DNA of 64,000 nucleotides from the NCBI GenBank assembly GCA_001600175.1, contig BCJC01000008.1, positions 126,781-190,780 on the forward strand, given 5' to 3'. A model generated the notes under the pieces. It did no database searches, was not told where the DNA came from, and saw only the letters and a program-made list of their open reading frames with translations. The position numbers and the translations under genes are program-made. Shown piece after piece: positions 33,079 through 44,500 of this stretch (the first letter of the stretch is position 1; every line of letters begins with the position of its first letter). The stretch comes from Erythrobasidium yunnanense (Eukaryota > Basidiomycota > Cystobasidiomycetes > Erythrobasidiales > Erythrobasidiaceae).

Positions 33079-34197
33079 CTACAAGCCCTTAGAGAGAAAG
33101 CCTCGCTTTAGCCCGCCCGATCCACCTGTCACAGGCGCTTTCTTGACATTCGATGCTGCTGGCTTTTTGGCCTGCATATCGTTTCCCTGATCTTGAGGAC
33201 TAGCCTGGTCTGCAGTGGCCTTGTCCGGTGCCGGCACCTTTACTTGGGACTGACCTTGCGTAATCTCGTATATGCCATTCGCCTCTCCACTCAGCTCCCA
33301 CGCGTTCCTCCGCTTCAGTACCTCGCTCCAGAATTTCATTATAGGCTCCCATTCTTTCTGATCTTTAGGCATAGCCGTATATTCCCTCCGCCCCGGCAAT
33401 TCTGCTACTTCCACTCTCGTATAAGCTCTTTGAAGTGCAGAAATGGCAGACTGCGATTGCGCTGCAGACTTTTGTCTGCATATGTATAAAATAGGAGTTG
33501 GTGTCTTGGATGTGGAGGTAGTAGGAAGAGACAGAAGGGGACCATGAACAGATACGATGGATCCGAAAGTTTGGTCTTGCATGCGTTCTTTGCCCTTGTT
33601 CTTACGATAGAACTCTTGTCCAGCTTCAGAGCATAGTGTACCACCTTGTCCGAAGCCGAAAAGGTGTATGTCCTGCGCACTCCAGCTATAGGGCGGTGCG
33701 ACAAGCTCGTCGACTATACTGCAGAGCAGCTTGATCGCTGGCGATGGATTGCTGGGCACGTCTTTGTTTAACGATGATTAGCTTAAATACGTAATATTCC
33801 TAAGAGCTGCTTACCCATGCCTAGCATGTCTGTCTCATTCCACCATTCTCGTTCATGCTCGTCCAGCAAAGGCACGATCTGCGGGCCTCTTACAGCCAAC
33901 GTAGCAGTCTGAGGTAGATTCAAAGACTTTGCTAAACGCGCAAAGGGAGCCTCCGAGTCGCCTACGTATGCGAAGTCAGCCTTTCACCAAATCGCAGCTC
34001 TTGATCGGCTTTCTACCTCTTCCATGTAACAAGATTAGCAAGTTAGTATCAATACCGTCTGGCGAAGAGGCATAGGTGAAGGGCATATTCTTGTCGTAGG
34101 CGAAAGATCTCGGGACAGGTCGTTTTGCAGGAACGGCATTTCGGCTTGCGCTCGCGGACGAGGGTCCAGCTCGAGCTTCCAAATGTATCTCAGACAT
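33079..34197 (-). CDS. Alpha/beta hydrolase, phospholipase/carboxylesterase-like, nucleophile position changed
   Basis: Start MSEIHLEARAGPSSASASR (ATG 34195-34197). The core fold signals are TNLLILLHGRGDSEAPFARL, LAVRGPQIVPLLDEHEREWW, and IHLFGFGQGGTLCSEAG at about 33640-33670. In catalytic relatives (LYPLA/acyl-protein thioesterase group) this elbow is G-F-S-Q-G; here the codon is GGA (Gly) in place of Ser. A later Asp/His pair is not obvious. A Pro/Ala/Lys-rich tail (KKPAASNVKKAPVTGG) ends at TAG 33079-33081. It may be a non-enzymatic relative or use another nucleophile. I recall similar GFGQGG or GFAQGG forms in fungal homologues, but cannot verify this here. Confidence 0.75.
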
Positions 34198-34418
34198 GAG
34201 GGATGTATATAGAGGTCAAACAGAGGACGGAGTCTTGGGAAGGATAGGTCTGGTAAGGCAATGGGGAAGGATAGATTCGGTGTAAAGTAAGAAGACAAGC
34301 GCAAACTTCTAGCATGAAGAGCAACTACAAATTGACAACAACCAGACCTGGTCCTCGGGTCCTGCACAAAAGGCCGGGAACTACTGTCTGGGCTCGGGAA
34401 CTAAACTCTCTCTAGAAC

Positions 34419-35420
34419 TCAGGACGCCTTGCCATTGATCCCATCCATCATCCCTGCTAGCTCCTCGAGCTGTCTATCTCGCTTTTCTAGCGCTCGCTTG
34501 AGCTCTTCATTCTCCACCTCCAGATCTCGTATCTTCCTTTCCGTCATGAGCTTGTCCAGCGTCCATTTCTCCAGGTTGCTCGTCTCGCTGCGCTTCAGGG
34601 CCTCGATATAGTAGGATGCCTGCATAATGATCTTGGACTTGTTCTTGTCTGCACCCGGAACAAGATCGGACAGACGCTTAATTCCGTCGTTTATCGTCTC
34701 TCTGCGCTTCTTCTCTACGTTTTTCTGGGCGTACATCATCCATCAGCATGTACTTCAATACCGCGTAGACTGTGAACAGACATACGTGATTTTCCTTTCG
34801 AAGTTTCTGATATTCGTTGGAGTCCTTGGCCAGACCCGTACCGAAGTTCTGCTTTGGCTTGCGCCCTCGCTGTTTGAGGTTTTTATTGCTGGAGGGAGGA
34901 CTTTCGCTTCCCTCAGCAGACACTGCAATGTCTTGTAGCTTGGAAGTGCTGGCGCCGCTGGCGTTGATGAGGCTCTGCTTGATCTGCTCTGGCGGGTCGA
35001 AGACATCGTCGTCGTTGGCCTCTTCCTGGTAGTACTCGTCGCCTTCGTCGTCAAAGTCTGATTCTTCACCGTCTTCGTCTTCTCCTTGTACGCTGTACAT
35101 GCCTGTTGGGACTGAACCCCTTGAGCGTCTCAGGGATCTCGTGCTCCCAGCTGCCGGCGACTGCTGCTGCTGTACGGCGTCGAGAAGCTGAGACTTATAG
35201 GTGAAATCAGGAGGCGGAAGCGGTGGAATGCCTTGCATGGACGTAGCATTGCTGCTGGAGCCGCCAACAACATATCAGCAATTTCGCCCGTGCCGTACAA
35301 AGGCTTTGCTCACGTGGATGGTTGCGTTTGAAAGTAGAATTGTTGCTGAAGATGGACAGGAAGCTGCATTGGTTGTTGCTGCTGCTGCTGCTGCGGCTGC
35401 CCGGTCCTTCCTGGATCCAT
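34419..35420 (-). CDS. CBF1: bHLH-leucine zipper transcription factor, CBF1-like
   Basis: Cbf1 binds CACGTG at centromeres and at sulfur and respiratory gene promoters. The ATG (35418-35420) opens MDPGRTGQPQQQQQQQPMQL. A GTGAGC intron leads to TSNATSMQGIPPLPPPDF. Acidic runs follow, then a basic stretch QRGRKPKQNF, and EYQKLRKENH joined across a GTATGT...CCCAG intron to KNVEKKRRETINDGIKRL. Loop and helix 2 (VPGADKNKSKIIMQASYYIE) follow. SNLEKWTLDKLMTERK closely resembles the corresponding part of yeast Cbf1 (NIEKWTLQKLL). A heptad-like coiled coil follows, ending NGKAS at 34419. The DNA-contact residues (H, E, R of the basic region) are present. Confidence 0.88.
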
Positions 35421-35854
35421 CTGTGACCGCCCAAAGGAGGATTGAAAAAGAGAGACAAGGCAGAAACGACCAGGGCATTTTCCACAATGTTTAGCAGGAT
35501 TTCCTACCGTTTTCTAGATGTTGCATACCTGCGATAGAATCAGGGAAACTTCCTGCTCGCTCATGGCCGCTTTGCTGCTGCCAGGCAGTTTGCGAGACGA
35601 AGAAGTCCGATTTTGAAGTCACGAGACAGCATGAAGAGCGCGGAAGTACGTATGGATAGACGACAGGGTGTATAGATACATTGCATAAGCTTGATACTAC
35701 TGCTTCTACAGGCTGGCAGCCATTGCTGAACGATATCTACAAGATCCTCGGTGTCAGCAGCACGTGCGACGACACTTTGCGTAAAGCAGAAGAGCTTGAA
35801 GCCTAGGACGCTACAGAGAGCGCGAGTCGCACACATATACTGTGCAGAGATTGC
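35421..35854. other. Intergenic region RRP44 / CBF1
   Basis: 434 bp between the RRP44 stop and the CBF1 start on the same strand. Short ORFs without support; it probably holds the CBF1 promoter. Confidence 0.4.
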
Positions 35855-38800
35855 CTACAAGCCCTTCGAGTCGACCGGCTCGACCAAGGCCATCTTGACC
35901 CTACCTCGCTTAGAGTGCTTGTCTTTCTCGACTGAGATCTCGACAGTGACCTTGTCGAAGACTCCTAGCTTGACGTGAGGACCGTCGGGCTTTGTTATGT
36001 CCTTAGGCAGGAACAGCTCGTACGTCTCTGAATCGTAGCGGTTCTCCCGCTTGAAAGTGATTAGGCCTTCCAAGCCGAATCTATAAGCAGCATGTCAGTA
36101 CATGCTTCATAGTGGGAAGGAACTGCGATACTGACTTGCTCACGAAAACAGCGAGACCGTTCCTGAACGCCCTGATGACAAACGCTTCCGCTCGGACTTT
36201 GCCCTCTCCCCTTGCGATAGATGCCTTCTCTTTGTCTTGTAGTGCTAGAGCGGTATAAAATTCCACACTTGCACGACCAGCTTGTTGAGCGCTTCTATGC
36301 CGCTTGTTTATGTTGTCCATAACGCGATCGACAAACTGTTTGCTATGCAGGGTTGCATGCAAAGAGCTCGCATTGATAGCTGCTGTAAGTTGGCGATGCA
36401 CGAGAACATCGGCATATCGTCGAATTGGCGACGTAAAATGCGTATAGATGGTTGATGCCAGTCCATAATGCCCGAAGGTATCGCGAGGCACACTGCCAGA
36501 GCAGAAGTATTCTGCTGAAAGCATGCACCGGGTCGCCATGATTCGCACAAGTGTATTGAACTCTGGCAAGTTGGGGTCGACACATTTGTCGAGCGATGAT
36601 GCTAGTGCACCAGAGCTGGAAACGTCCAGTTCTAGACCTCTCCGCTTCTTTAGCACATCTGAAAGTACTTCGAAGTTTGTCGCAGGAGGCGGAAGATGGC
36701 GACGCAGCACGGCCGTCTGAGGGAAAGTATCGTAGATCTTCTGAGCTACGCTGATATTGGCAAGCAACATGAACTCTTCGACCAGACTGTTTGTCTCGAG
36801 GAGCTGCTTCTGCTCAACATCGATGGGGCCTGTACTCTCGCTGCTATCTTGGTGTATCTTGACTTCGGGAGAAGCAAGGTTGAGGGCGCCGGCTGCCATT
36901 CTCTTCGCTTTGAGCTTGATTGCTAACGTGTTAAGAAGCCTGACACTCTGCGTGAGGGGATCACTGAGCGAGCTGCAAACGGACAACGATTACCTTAGCA
37001 TTTAGCGGAGAAGCGCAAGTGTTACTCACAGGTCATCCTTGCGGATTTGGGCAGCCTCGTAGGTGAACGCCTCTTTCGACGCAATCACTGACTTCGTGAA
37101 GCGCACATTGACAATGTTGGCGTCTTGATCCATTTCCTACAAGTCCAGCTCTTTGTTAGCCAATCAATTTGGCGAGCTGACATAGACGACCTACCCATAT
37201 CACCGAGAAGGCTAGGCGCTCGACATATGGCCTCAGTGAACATAGATTGGTACCAAGCAGTGATGGAAGCATATCGATACGCTTGTCGACAAGGTAGACT
37301 GTCGTTCCTCGCGACTCAGCTTCAGCGTCCATAGGGTTGTCCGGATGGACAAAGTAAGAGACGTCGGCGATGTCTGAAAAATGTCTGTTTAGCTGCAGAT
37401 TCAGAAGTACCAAGGGTCCAAAGACAATACTTACGGACGCCTGCTTCGATATTACCGTTGGGCAGCTCTCTAGCGTGTAGCGCATCATCGATATCCTGAC
37501 ATCCTACCGGATCTATACTGCAGATGATCATCTCCCTTAGATCTTCTCTGCCCTTCCATGCCTTGCTCGTATCGCTCTTTGGCGGGACTACCCACTTGTC
37601 ACCCTCAGGCGGTAAACAGCTGAGTATAGCTTTGCTGAAGGGTCTATACGGGACATCGTGCTCCAATAGCAAAGACTCGATCTCCGCTTCTTTAGTCTCG
37701 ACTTTGCCGAGTGCTCTGACTAGATGGCCCTCGGGATGTCTTGACGTGACTTCCCAAGAATCGATAGATACTAAAAACTTCTGCTCGAGTAGATTGTTCG
37801 CCTGACGCGTTCTCAGCCGAATCTTAGGGATCTTCCGGTCGAGAGGCGTCGCGAAGACAGATTGAGGTGCGGTAGAATTGAGGGCATTCGGAGAAAGGGA
37901 AGAACGGTCCAGATGGCATACGTACGACCGCCAGCCTCGCTTGACTATACCAACCACCCGTCCGGTCGGCTGCCTCTCCTTGCTTGATATCTGCGCTTTC
38001 CTTGCGGTCTCTTTCTGCAGCCGGCGTTCTGCCTGTAAGTCTGCGAGATCACCTTCCGCACCATCCTCGTCTGGGTTGTCGTCCAAGTTCGCATCGGCTG
38101 TGAAGTTCGGTCAAGACGCATATCTCTGGCAGAGCATCATTTATTGCTTACCTTCTTCGTCCATGACTTCGTCAGCCGGGGCTCTCCATTCGCTTTCTTC
38201 TAGTACTTCCACGATGACCAAGTCACCCGTAACGCTTCTGTTTGTGTTCTCGCTACCGACAAGAAGGACAGGCTTGCCGTATGAGGGGACTTTGACTGAT
38301 CCTTCTCTGAAGTTGTACGGATCCAGATTGAAGTAGCCTTGGTGAAGCGTTCCGGCTTTTACGCCTGCTTGTAAGGTCGATTGAGGTAGGTAGTCGGGTG
38401 CATACGTAGTCTTGGGTCCTCTCGCAGCAGCACCTTCTTGGCCTGTCAGGTTGGCTGAAGAGATCTCGCCAAGCTGAGCGACAAGATCGCTGAGAACGAC
38501 CGAGACACTGTCTGGCATGGATGGTACATAGTCTTTGACGCTCTTCACTTGTAAACCTAGAGCTTCTGCCTCTCGCCGGTTTCCTGCATCTTCGGATAGC
38601 AGAATGATATTGACTGGGGCTTGAGGAACTTCGCCTGACTGGGTCTTGCGTTTTTTGCCAGGTGGAACTGGAGCTAGATGTTGTTGGTACCACATTGCGG
38701 CTTCACGGATGGCTGCAAGGTATAAAGTGTGAGATATCGTCGATCTCGCTCGACCTTGTCCGTACCTCTGTCATTTCTGTCATTGGGGCTTTCGCCCTCG

Positions 38801-39539
38801 CGTCTTCCTGCGAATGTGTCACTGTACGCAACAGAGCTGTTAGCCTTTTGCATCACAAAGGACGAGATTAACGCACGATCTGGCTTCATTGTAGAAAAGC
38901 CATATCCGGCGCTCTTCCTCTTGCAGTAGAGATTGTAGACGATTGTAAAGCGGTAAAGATCGATGGCGAACCTCTTCAAGGACGGTCTGCAGTACGATGA
39001 TGTCGGCTCCGAATGAGGCGTGTTCCAGCAAGTCCATCTGCAAGGAAGCTGTACGTCAGCTCAAAGCAATACATGGCTTATGATCTTAAGATACCTGATG
39101 CAAAGCTACGTTTGTATCGATGACCAGATAGTGGCCTTTGTCGGTCTCTTCCCATCTTCTACCTTGCATACTGAGTAAGGGCGCAAGCTTGTGCTTGATG
39201 GCAGCACTGCTGGATCCACCATCTTCGTCGGCGTCAGGCAGTGCGAGCTGTCCTTGGTTCAGTACGGTGTATAGAGGGTCGCATTTTTCGCAGAGTAACG
39301 AGCCGCAGGGTATGTCAGCTCGAAGGTAGTGCTCCCGAACAACTGCAAGAGAGATACTTCAAGGATCAGCAGATGCTCAATCTTCTATGCCCGGCTTCTG
39401 TATGCTGACCTTTCTGGACACGGCCTTGACGAGTCTTGCGCAAGAACTGCTTCTGCGCCTGCTGGATCCCTGCTTTTCCATCGATAGTCGCAGCGTACGG
39501 ACGCTTGCGGAGAAGAACTATGCCGTCCTCGATGGCCAT
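35855..39539 (-). CDS. RRP44/DIS3: Exosome 3'-5' exoribonuclease and endonuclease
   Basis: The catalytic subunit of the RNA exosome in nucleus and cytoplasm. ATG 39537-39539 ([14 protein letters not shown]) leads to [20 protein letters not shown] and a CxxC-type segment ([12 protein letters not shown]). The PIN endonuclease domain has [18 protein letters not shown], with its catalytic Asp. Cold-shock domains follow ([33 protein letters not shown]). The RNB domain has [19 protein letters not shown], with the catalytic Asp cluster, and [19 protein letters not shown]-terminal S1 domain ([18 protein letters not shown]) ends at TAG 35855-35857. Many introns are present. The CR3-like Cys segment and PIN domain separate it from DIS3L2. 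It is divergent from the omega-amidase gene. Confidence 0.93.
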
Positions 39540-40118
39540 GATTGCTGGAAGTACTGGTCTGAGCAAGATGAGGGGATGACGGTCCGCCGAATTCGCCATC
39601 AACAAACGCCTTAAGAGACACTCTGTGAATTAAGCTTTCTTCTCTTAGTTACACCTACTGCACCCATCGCTCGAACCTCCCTCACTTGGCTGTCCACCTC
39701 CAAATCCCAGACTTTCGATAACCTAAGCTATGACATACATATGCTCTTTCACAGCTGAGCCCCTTCACACGAACTTGCGCTTCTGGTAGCAAGTGGCTCC
39801 AAACACTGGGATATGTTCTCTGGAGTATGGACTCAGCGAAACATCGCGTGTCCCATGCCAAGCTTTACTGCAGCCTGCGGACTCCGAGCATACTCGTACA
39901 TATCTTGGCGACATATGAGTGGTAATCGATGTTGCAGTGCATTCAAGGCAGACAGCTTACTACCTTCGCTGCACGGAGTTTCGCGCTTGACGCGTAATAT
40001 TCTAGCGAGAGGTATTACCTTAGGCTAGACACGAACATGAACAGATGTTGTAATGAAATCATGAAGTCAGCAGCATCCAATAAGATGTCCGCGGCCATAT
40101 GGTTCTGATCCACTCCGA
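39540..40118. promoter_or_regulatory. Divergent promoter region RRP44 / omega-amidase
   Basis: About 580 bp between divergent starts. No gene was recognised; the short plus-strand ORF at 39813-40028 has no support. Confidence 0.45.
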
Positions 40119-41444
40119 ATGCTACGGGCTGTTGGTCGGCTCTTGAACCTCACTCGCACTATGTCATCTGCAGCACAACCTTCACCCGTTCAAGGCCGTA
40201 ACTTCAAGCTTGCCCTTGTCCAGCTGGGCGAGACGTCGGCCCGGAAAGCAGACAACCTGAAACGAGCTCGCGAGCTTGCCTTGAAAGCTGCGAAAGGCAA
40301 GAACGGAGATGGAGATGTCGACCTGATTGTCCTTCCGGAATGCTTCAACAGCCTGTACGGCGCATGCGAGTTTGCAGAATGTCGAGGATGCCTAAAGCCC
40401 GTCTGATCGAAACTGCCAGACCACTTCCCTGAATATGCTGAAACTATCTCGGGGGAAGCTGGTGAAGGAGGAGAATCGACAAAGATGCTTCACGAGCTTG
40501 CGAAAGAAACGAGTCGCTGGCTGATCGGCGGCTCTATACCCGAACGAGATGACGCTGGCAAACTTTACAACACATCGTGAGTGAGCTAGACATATTCAGC
40601 GACATCTTCTGATATACTGCAGAACTATCTGGGATCCAAAAGGCAAGATGGTCGCGAGATACCGAAAGATGCACCTCTTCGATAGTGAGCTCTTACCTTC
40701 CCTACTACCTATTGGGAACCAAGCCATCGTTATTCGGACTAAAGTCTTTACTTAGTCGATATCCCCGGCGGAATCACTTTCCAAGAATCAAAGACTCTGA
40801 CTGGCGGAGACGACCTGGTCACCTTCGACACAGGTACGCTAGACAGGGTGCGAGTCGATATTATAGCTAATGTCATACCTCACAGAGTTTGGCAAGATCG
40901 GAATGGTGAGTCTGTGCTATTTCTCACGACATTCCCTAGTTGAAAAATCGCGATTTCAGGGTATCTGCTACGATGTTCGCTTCCCTGAGCCTGCCATGAT
41001 AGCTGCAAGGCAAGGCGCCATCGCCATGATATACCCGGGTGCTTTCAACACGACTACTGGCCCGACATATTGGTCATTGCTGCAGCGTGCGAGGGCAGTA
41101 GATAACCAGATATATGTCGCTATGTGCAGTCCAGCAAGGGCACCCGAAGGCTATCCTGCCTACGGACATTCGTAAGTCTATTTATCAAAGGGGATGTATG
41201 CTACGCTGATGAATTGTGCATCTGCAGCATGCTGGTTGACCCATCCGGCCAGATCCAGACAGAGTTGGATGAACAGGAAGGCATTGCTTTCGGAGAAGTC
41301 GGTAAGCTGATATACGTCGTCTTGTATTGTTATCAGAGCTAACTTGAGACTGCAGATGTCGACTTCATCAACAAGACTCGGCGCGGTATTCCGATATCAG
41401 TTCAGAGGCGGTTAGACTGCTACCCAGACGTTGCAAAGCGGTGA
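40119..41444 (+). CDS. NIT3: Omega-amidase / Nit protein (nitrilase superfamily branch 10)
   Basis: It hydrolyses alpha-ketoglutaramate and related amides (metabolite repair). [20 protein letters not shown] gives an Arg-containing leader that could target mitochondria; the second Met (40161) would give a cytosolic form. The triad is visible: Glu in [13 protein letters not shown], Lys in [10 protein letters not shown], and Cys in [13 protein letters not shown]. The last is rebuilt across an intron (GGAATG, GTGAGT...TTTCAG, GGTATCTGC). [20 protein letters not shown] is also typical. After exon 1 the junction giving [17 protein letters not shown] uses a GTCGAG donor, which is weak but fits the frame. 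TGA is at 41442-41444. It ends about 127 bp before SPT6. Confidence 0.92.
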
Positions 41445-41571
41445 TACACAGCCTTGTAGTAAGCTCGTAGAAGAGTGCTTGAAAAAGCGGGCCGTCTCGA
41501 CACCAGAGCCAGCTTGACATCTGGCTTTCTTGCTTGTTTCGACTTGCAACTTTCTTGCTTCGAGCTGCAGC

Positions 41572-44500
41572 ATGGAGGCAGCCAGCAGCCGTCGTCGTGA
41601 CCGGGACGACGAGGATGGCGCAGCGAGCAGCGACGAGGAGGGCATCGACCTGATGAACGGCTCTGAAGGGGACAGCAGCGAAGAGGAGGACGAGGACCCA
41701 GATGAGGAGGCCAAAGTGCGCGAAGGTCAGCGCAGAGGAAGCTACGAACAGCAACAATGTTAGAATATTGAGCATTACGCACACCCAGGCTTCATCGAGG
41801 ACGACGACGACGACTCGCGAGAACGGCGCAGGCGCAGAAAGAAGAAGAAGAGAAAGGCCCGCGAGCGTGAGCTGGACACTTCGACATCTCAAGGACATAC
41901 AGAACAACGACTTATGTGCATTCCAATCTAATTCCAGGCGACTTTGAAGCGCTCTCCGAAGATGACCTCGAACTCGTCGAGCAAAACACGGGAGTCAGGA
42001 TTGAGAGGCCAGAAGCTGTATGTCGCAGTCATTGAATATTGTATGCGGCGCTTTGGCTAAGTAGCGCCCTGTCTAATCGCAGCGCAAGGTCAAGAAGCTC
42101 AAACGCGCTGGAGCAGCCGACGAGTCTGACCCGGACGACGACGAAGAGCAAGAACAAGATCTCGCAAACCTATTCGATGATACTGCAGCCCGGCGCTCGA
42201 AAGACAAGGGCAAGAGAAGAGCAGATGCCGATACAAACTTGCTTGCAAAGGCAAGCAGGGCAGCCGACCTGGACGATATGGACGAAGACGACATGGCAGA
42301 CTTCATCGAAGAAGATAGTCCTGATGAGAACGAAGACGAGAACAGGGAGGCTCGGGTCGAGAGGAAGCGAGCTGAAAAGGCCGCCCGTCGCAAGAAGACT
42401 GCTGGCTTTGCTATGAGTGGACTAGACATTACTGCAGAGTGAGTCTATCCTCCCTTGTACTGTTGCCGCCAACTAACTGACTTTGTTACTTAACAGAGCC
42501 TGGGACGAGATCCAAGAAGTCTTCGGAGACGGGCACGACTACGACGATGCGCTGGACTCAGATGACGAGAACGCCAAGCCTCGACCTACCATCAGAGATG
42601 TGTTCGAACCTTCTGAGATCGCAGAGCGAATGATGACGGATGCAGACGATATCATCCGTGCTATCGACATACCCGAGCGCATGCAGATTGCCCAAGCCGG
42701 CATACACTCAAGAGAAGTAGGACCTATAGACGAGACTGGTCGCCAAGAAGCTTCCGACCTACTCTTGGAGCCGGACGAGCTAGATGCCGCAACGAGGTGG
42801 ATCTCAACCAGAATATCTGAACGCGCAAACGAGGAGTATATCTACGGAAAAGATGGATTGGATCCTCCTCTTCATCAACCTTTCCAGACAGCAGTCAGAG
42901 AAGTCCTCAAGTTTCTGTGCTGCGACTACTTCGAGGTGCCTTTCATCTGGGTCCACCGAAGAGACTTCTTCATCCATCACGACCCAGATGCGCCAAACCC
43001 AGCAGACCGTTCAAGACTGCTGCTTACGCGGGAAGATTTGTGGAAGATCTACTCTCTGGCCATCAAGTACCGCGCTATGCTAGACCGCAAAGCTCATCTC
43101 CTCAAGCTCTGGAACAAAATACAAGCCGACGACCAGTACTTTAGCGAGAGCTACGAGTTGGCCGAGTCAGCAGAAGAGGTCGCGGATCTTGTCGAGTTCA
43201 TCTCCCTAAAATACCAAGGGAAGCTGAAGGAGCTGGCGCACCGAAGCGATGTGGACCTCATTCCGGAAGACGCGGAGGGCGATGCAGTCAGGAATGGACC
43301 AGACGGAGTCAAGTATAAGCGGGCTACAAGCGCATCGAAGTACGAGAAGGCCAAGAATTCGATGGTTGCGAGATTTGCCGAAGTAAGTAAATACCCTATT
43401 ACCGTCGTGAGACTAGTTACTGATAGAACATCACAGCAAATCGCAATCTCGGCAGAAACGCTAGCGCAAGACTTCATCGCTGGGGCTCGGCAACATTTCC
43501 CAGATGATCCACCTGCGGGTCCTGAGCACTTCGCTGCCGAGTTCACAGACCCATCTTCTGCTTTCCCAGACTCTGGCTCTGTCCTTGCTGGCGCCAAGCT
43601 CATTCTGGCTAGCGAGATTGCGAAAGACCCGTCGCTCAGAAAGGAGATTAGGAAGGCTTTCAAGTTCTATGGAGCAGTTACTGTCCGACCTACTGACAAG
43701 GGCGCACAGAAGATCGATGAAATGCATCCTTATTACGTAAGTCTTGCTACACTAACGCGATCATGGCACCGTACTGACTCGCCTTCTCACAAACAGGCCT
43801 TCAAGTACTTGCAGGAGAAGCCTGTTGACGAGTTTAAGGGTCAAGGCCAATTCTTGCAAATACTCGATGCCGAAGCAGAGGGCCTGGTCGACATCAATAT
43901 TCACGTACAGAAAGAGCCACTGCGAAATCTGACACTGGAATTCTACAAAGTCTACTTGACAAGTATGGAAGCGGAAGAAGCGAAAGCCTGGAACAAAGTT
44001 CGTGAAGATATCGTCGTGGAAGCCCTTGCGCAGCACCTTCTACCCTTGGGAGCTCGGTGGATCCGGGATCGCCTCAAGGAACAAGAGGAAGAGGAGATCT
44101 CGTTACGTTGCGCCGCCAAACTTGACGAGGTAAGCACTTCGTCTGCAATGCCCCATAAGGCGCTGATTCAGCTTCGACCGCAGCACATCGACATGGCACC
44201 CTACCAGCCGAAGGACAAGCAGCGCGGCGATGTACCAAAGGTCATGGCTATCTCCAACGGACAAGGCGATATGAGGCGCGACTCTGTATTTGTGATATGC
44301 CTAGACGCGACGGGCAGACTCGTCGATCATCAGCGATACGACGATATCCGGCACGCCGACCACAAAGAGCGTCTGCGACGCGAAATAACTCGCTTGAAGC
44401 CAGACGTTATTGTCGTGGGTGGGTTCACGCCAGCTACACAAAGACTCAAAGGCGACCTTCAAATCTGCACGGGAGAAACGATGCCTGGTAGAGCGGACGA

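Noticed and set aside
39813-40028. 71-codon plus-strand ORF between RRP44 and the omega-amidase
   Set aside because: Short, no domain, no conserved pattern, and located in the divergent promoter region.
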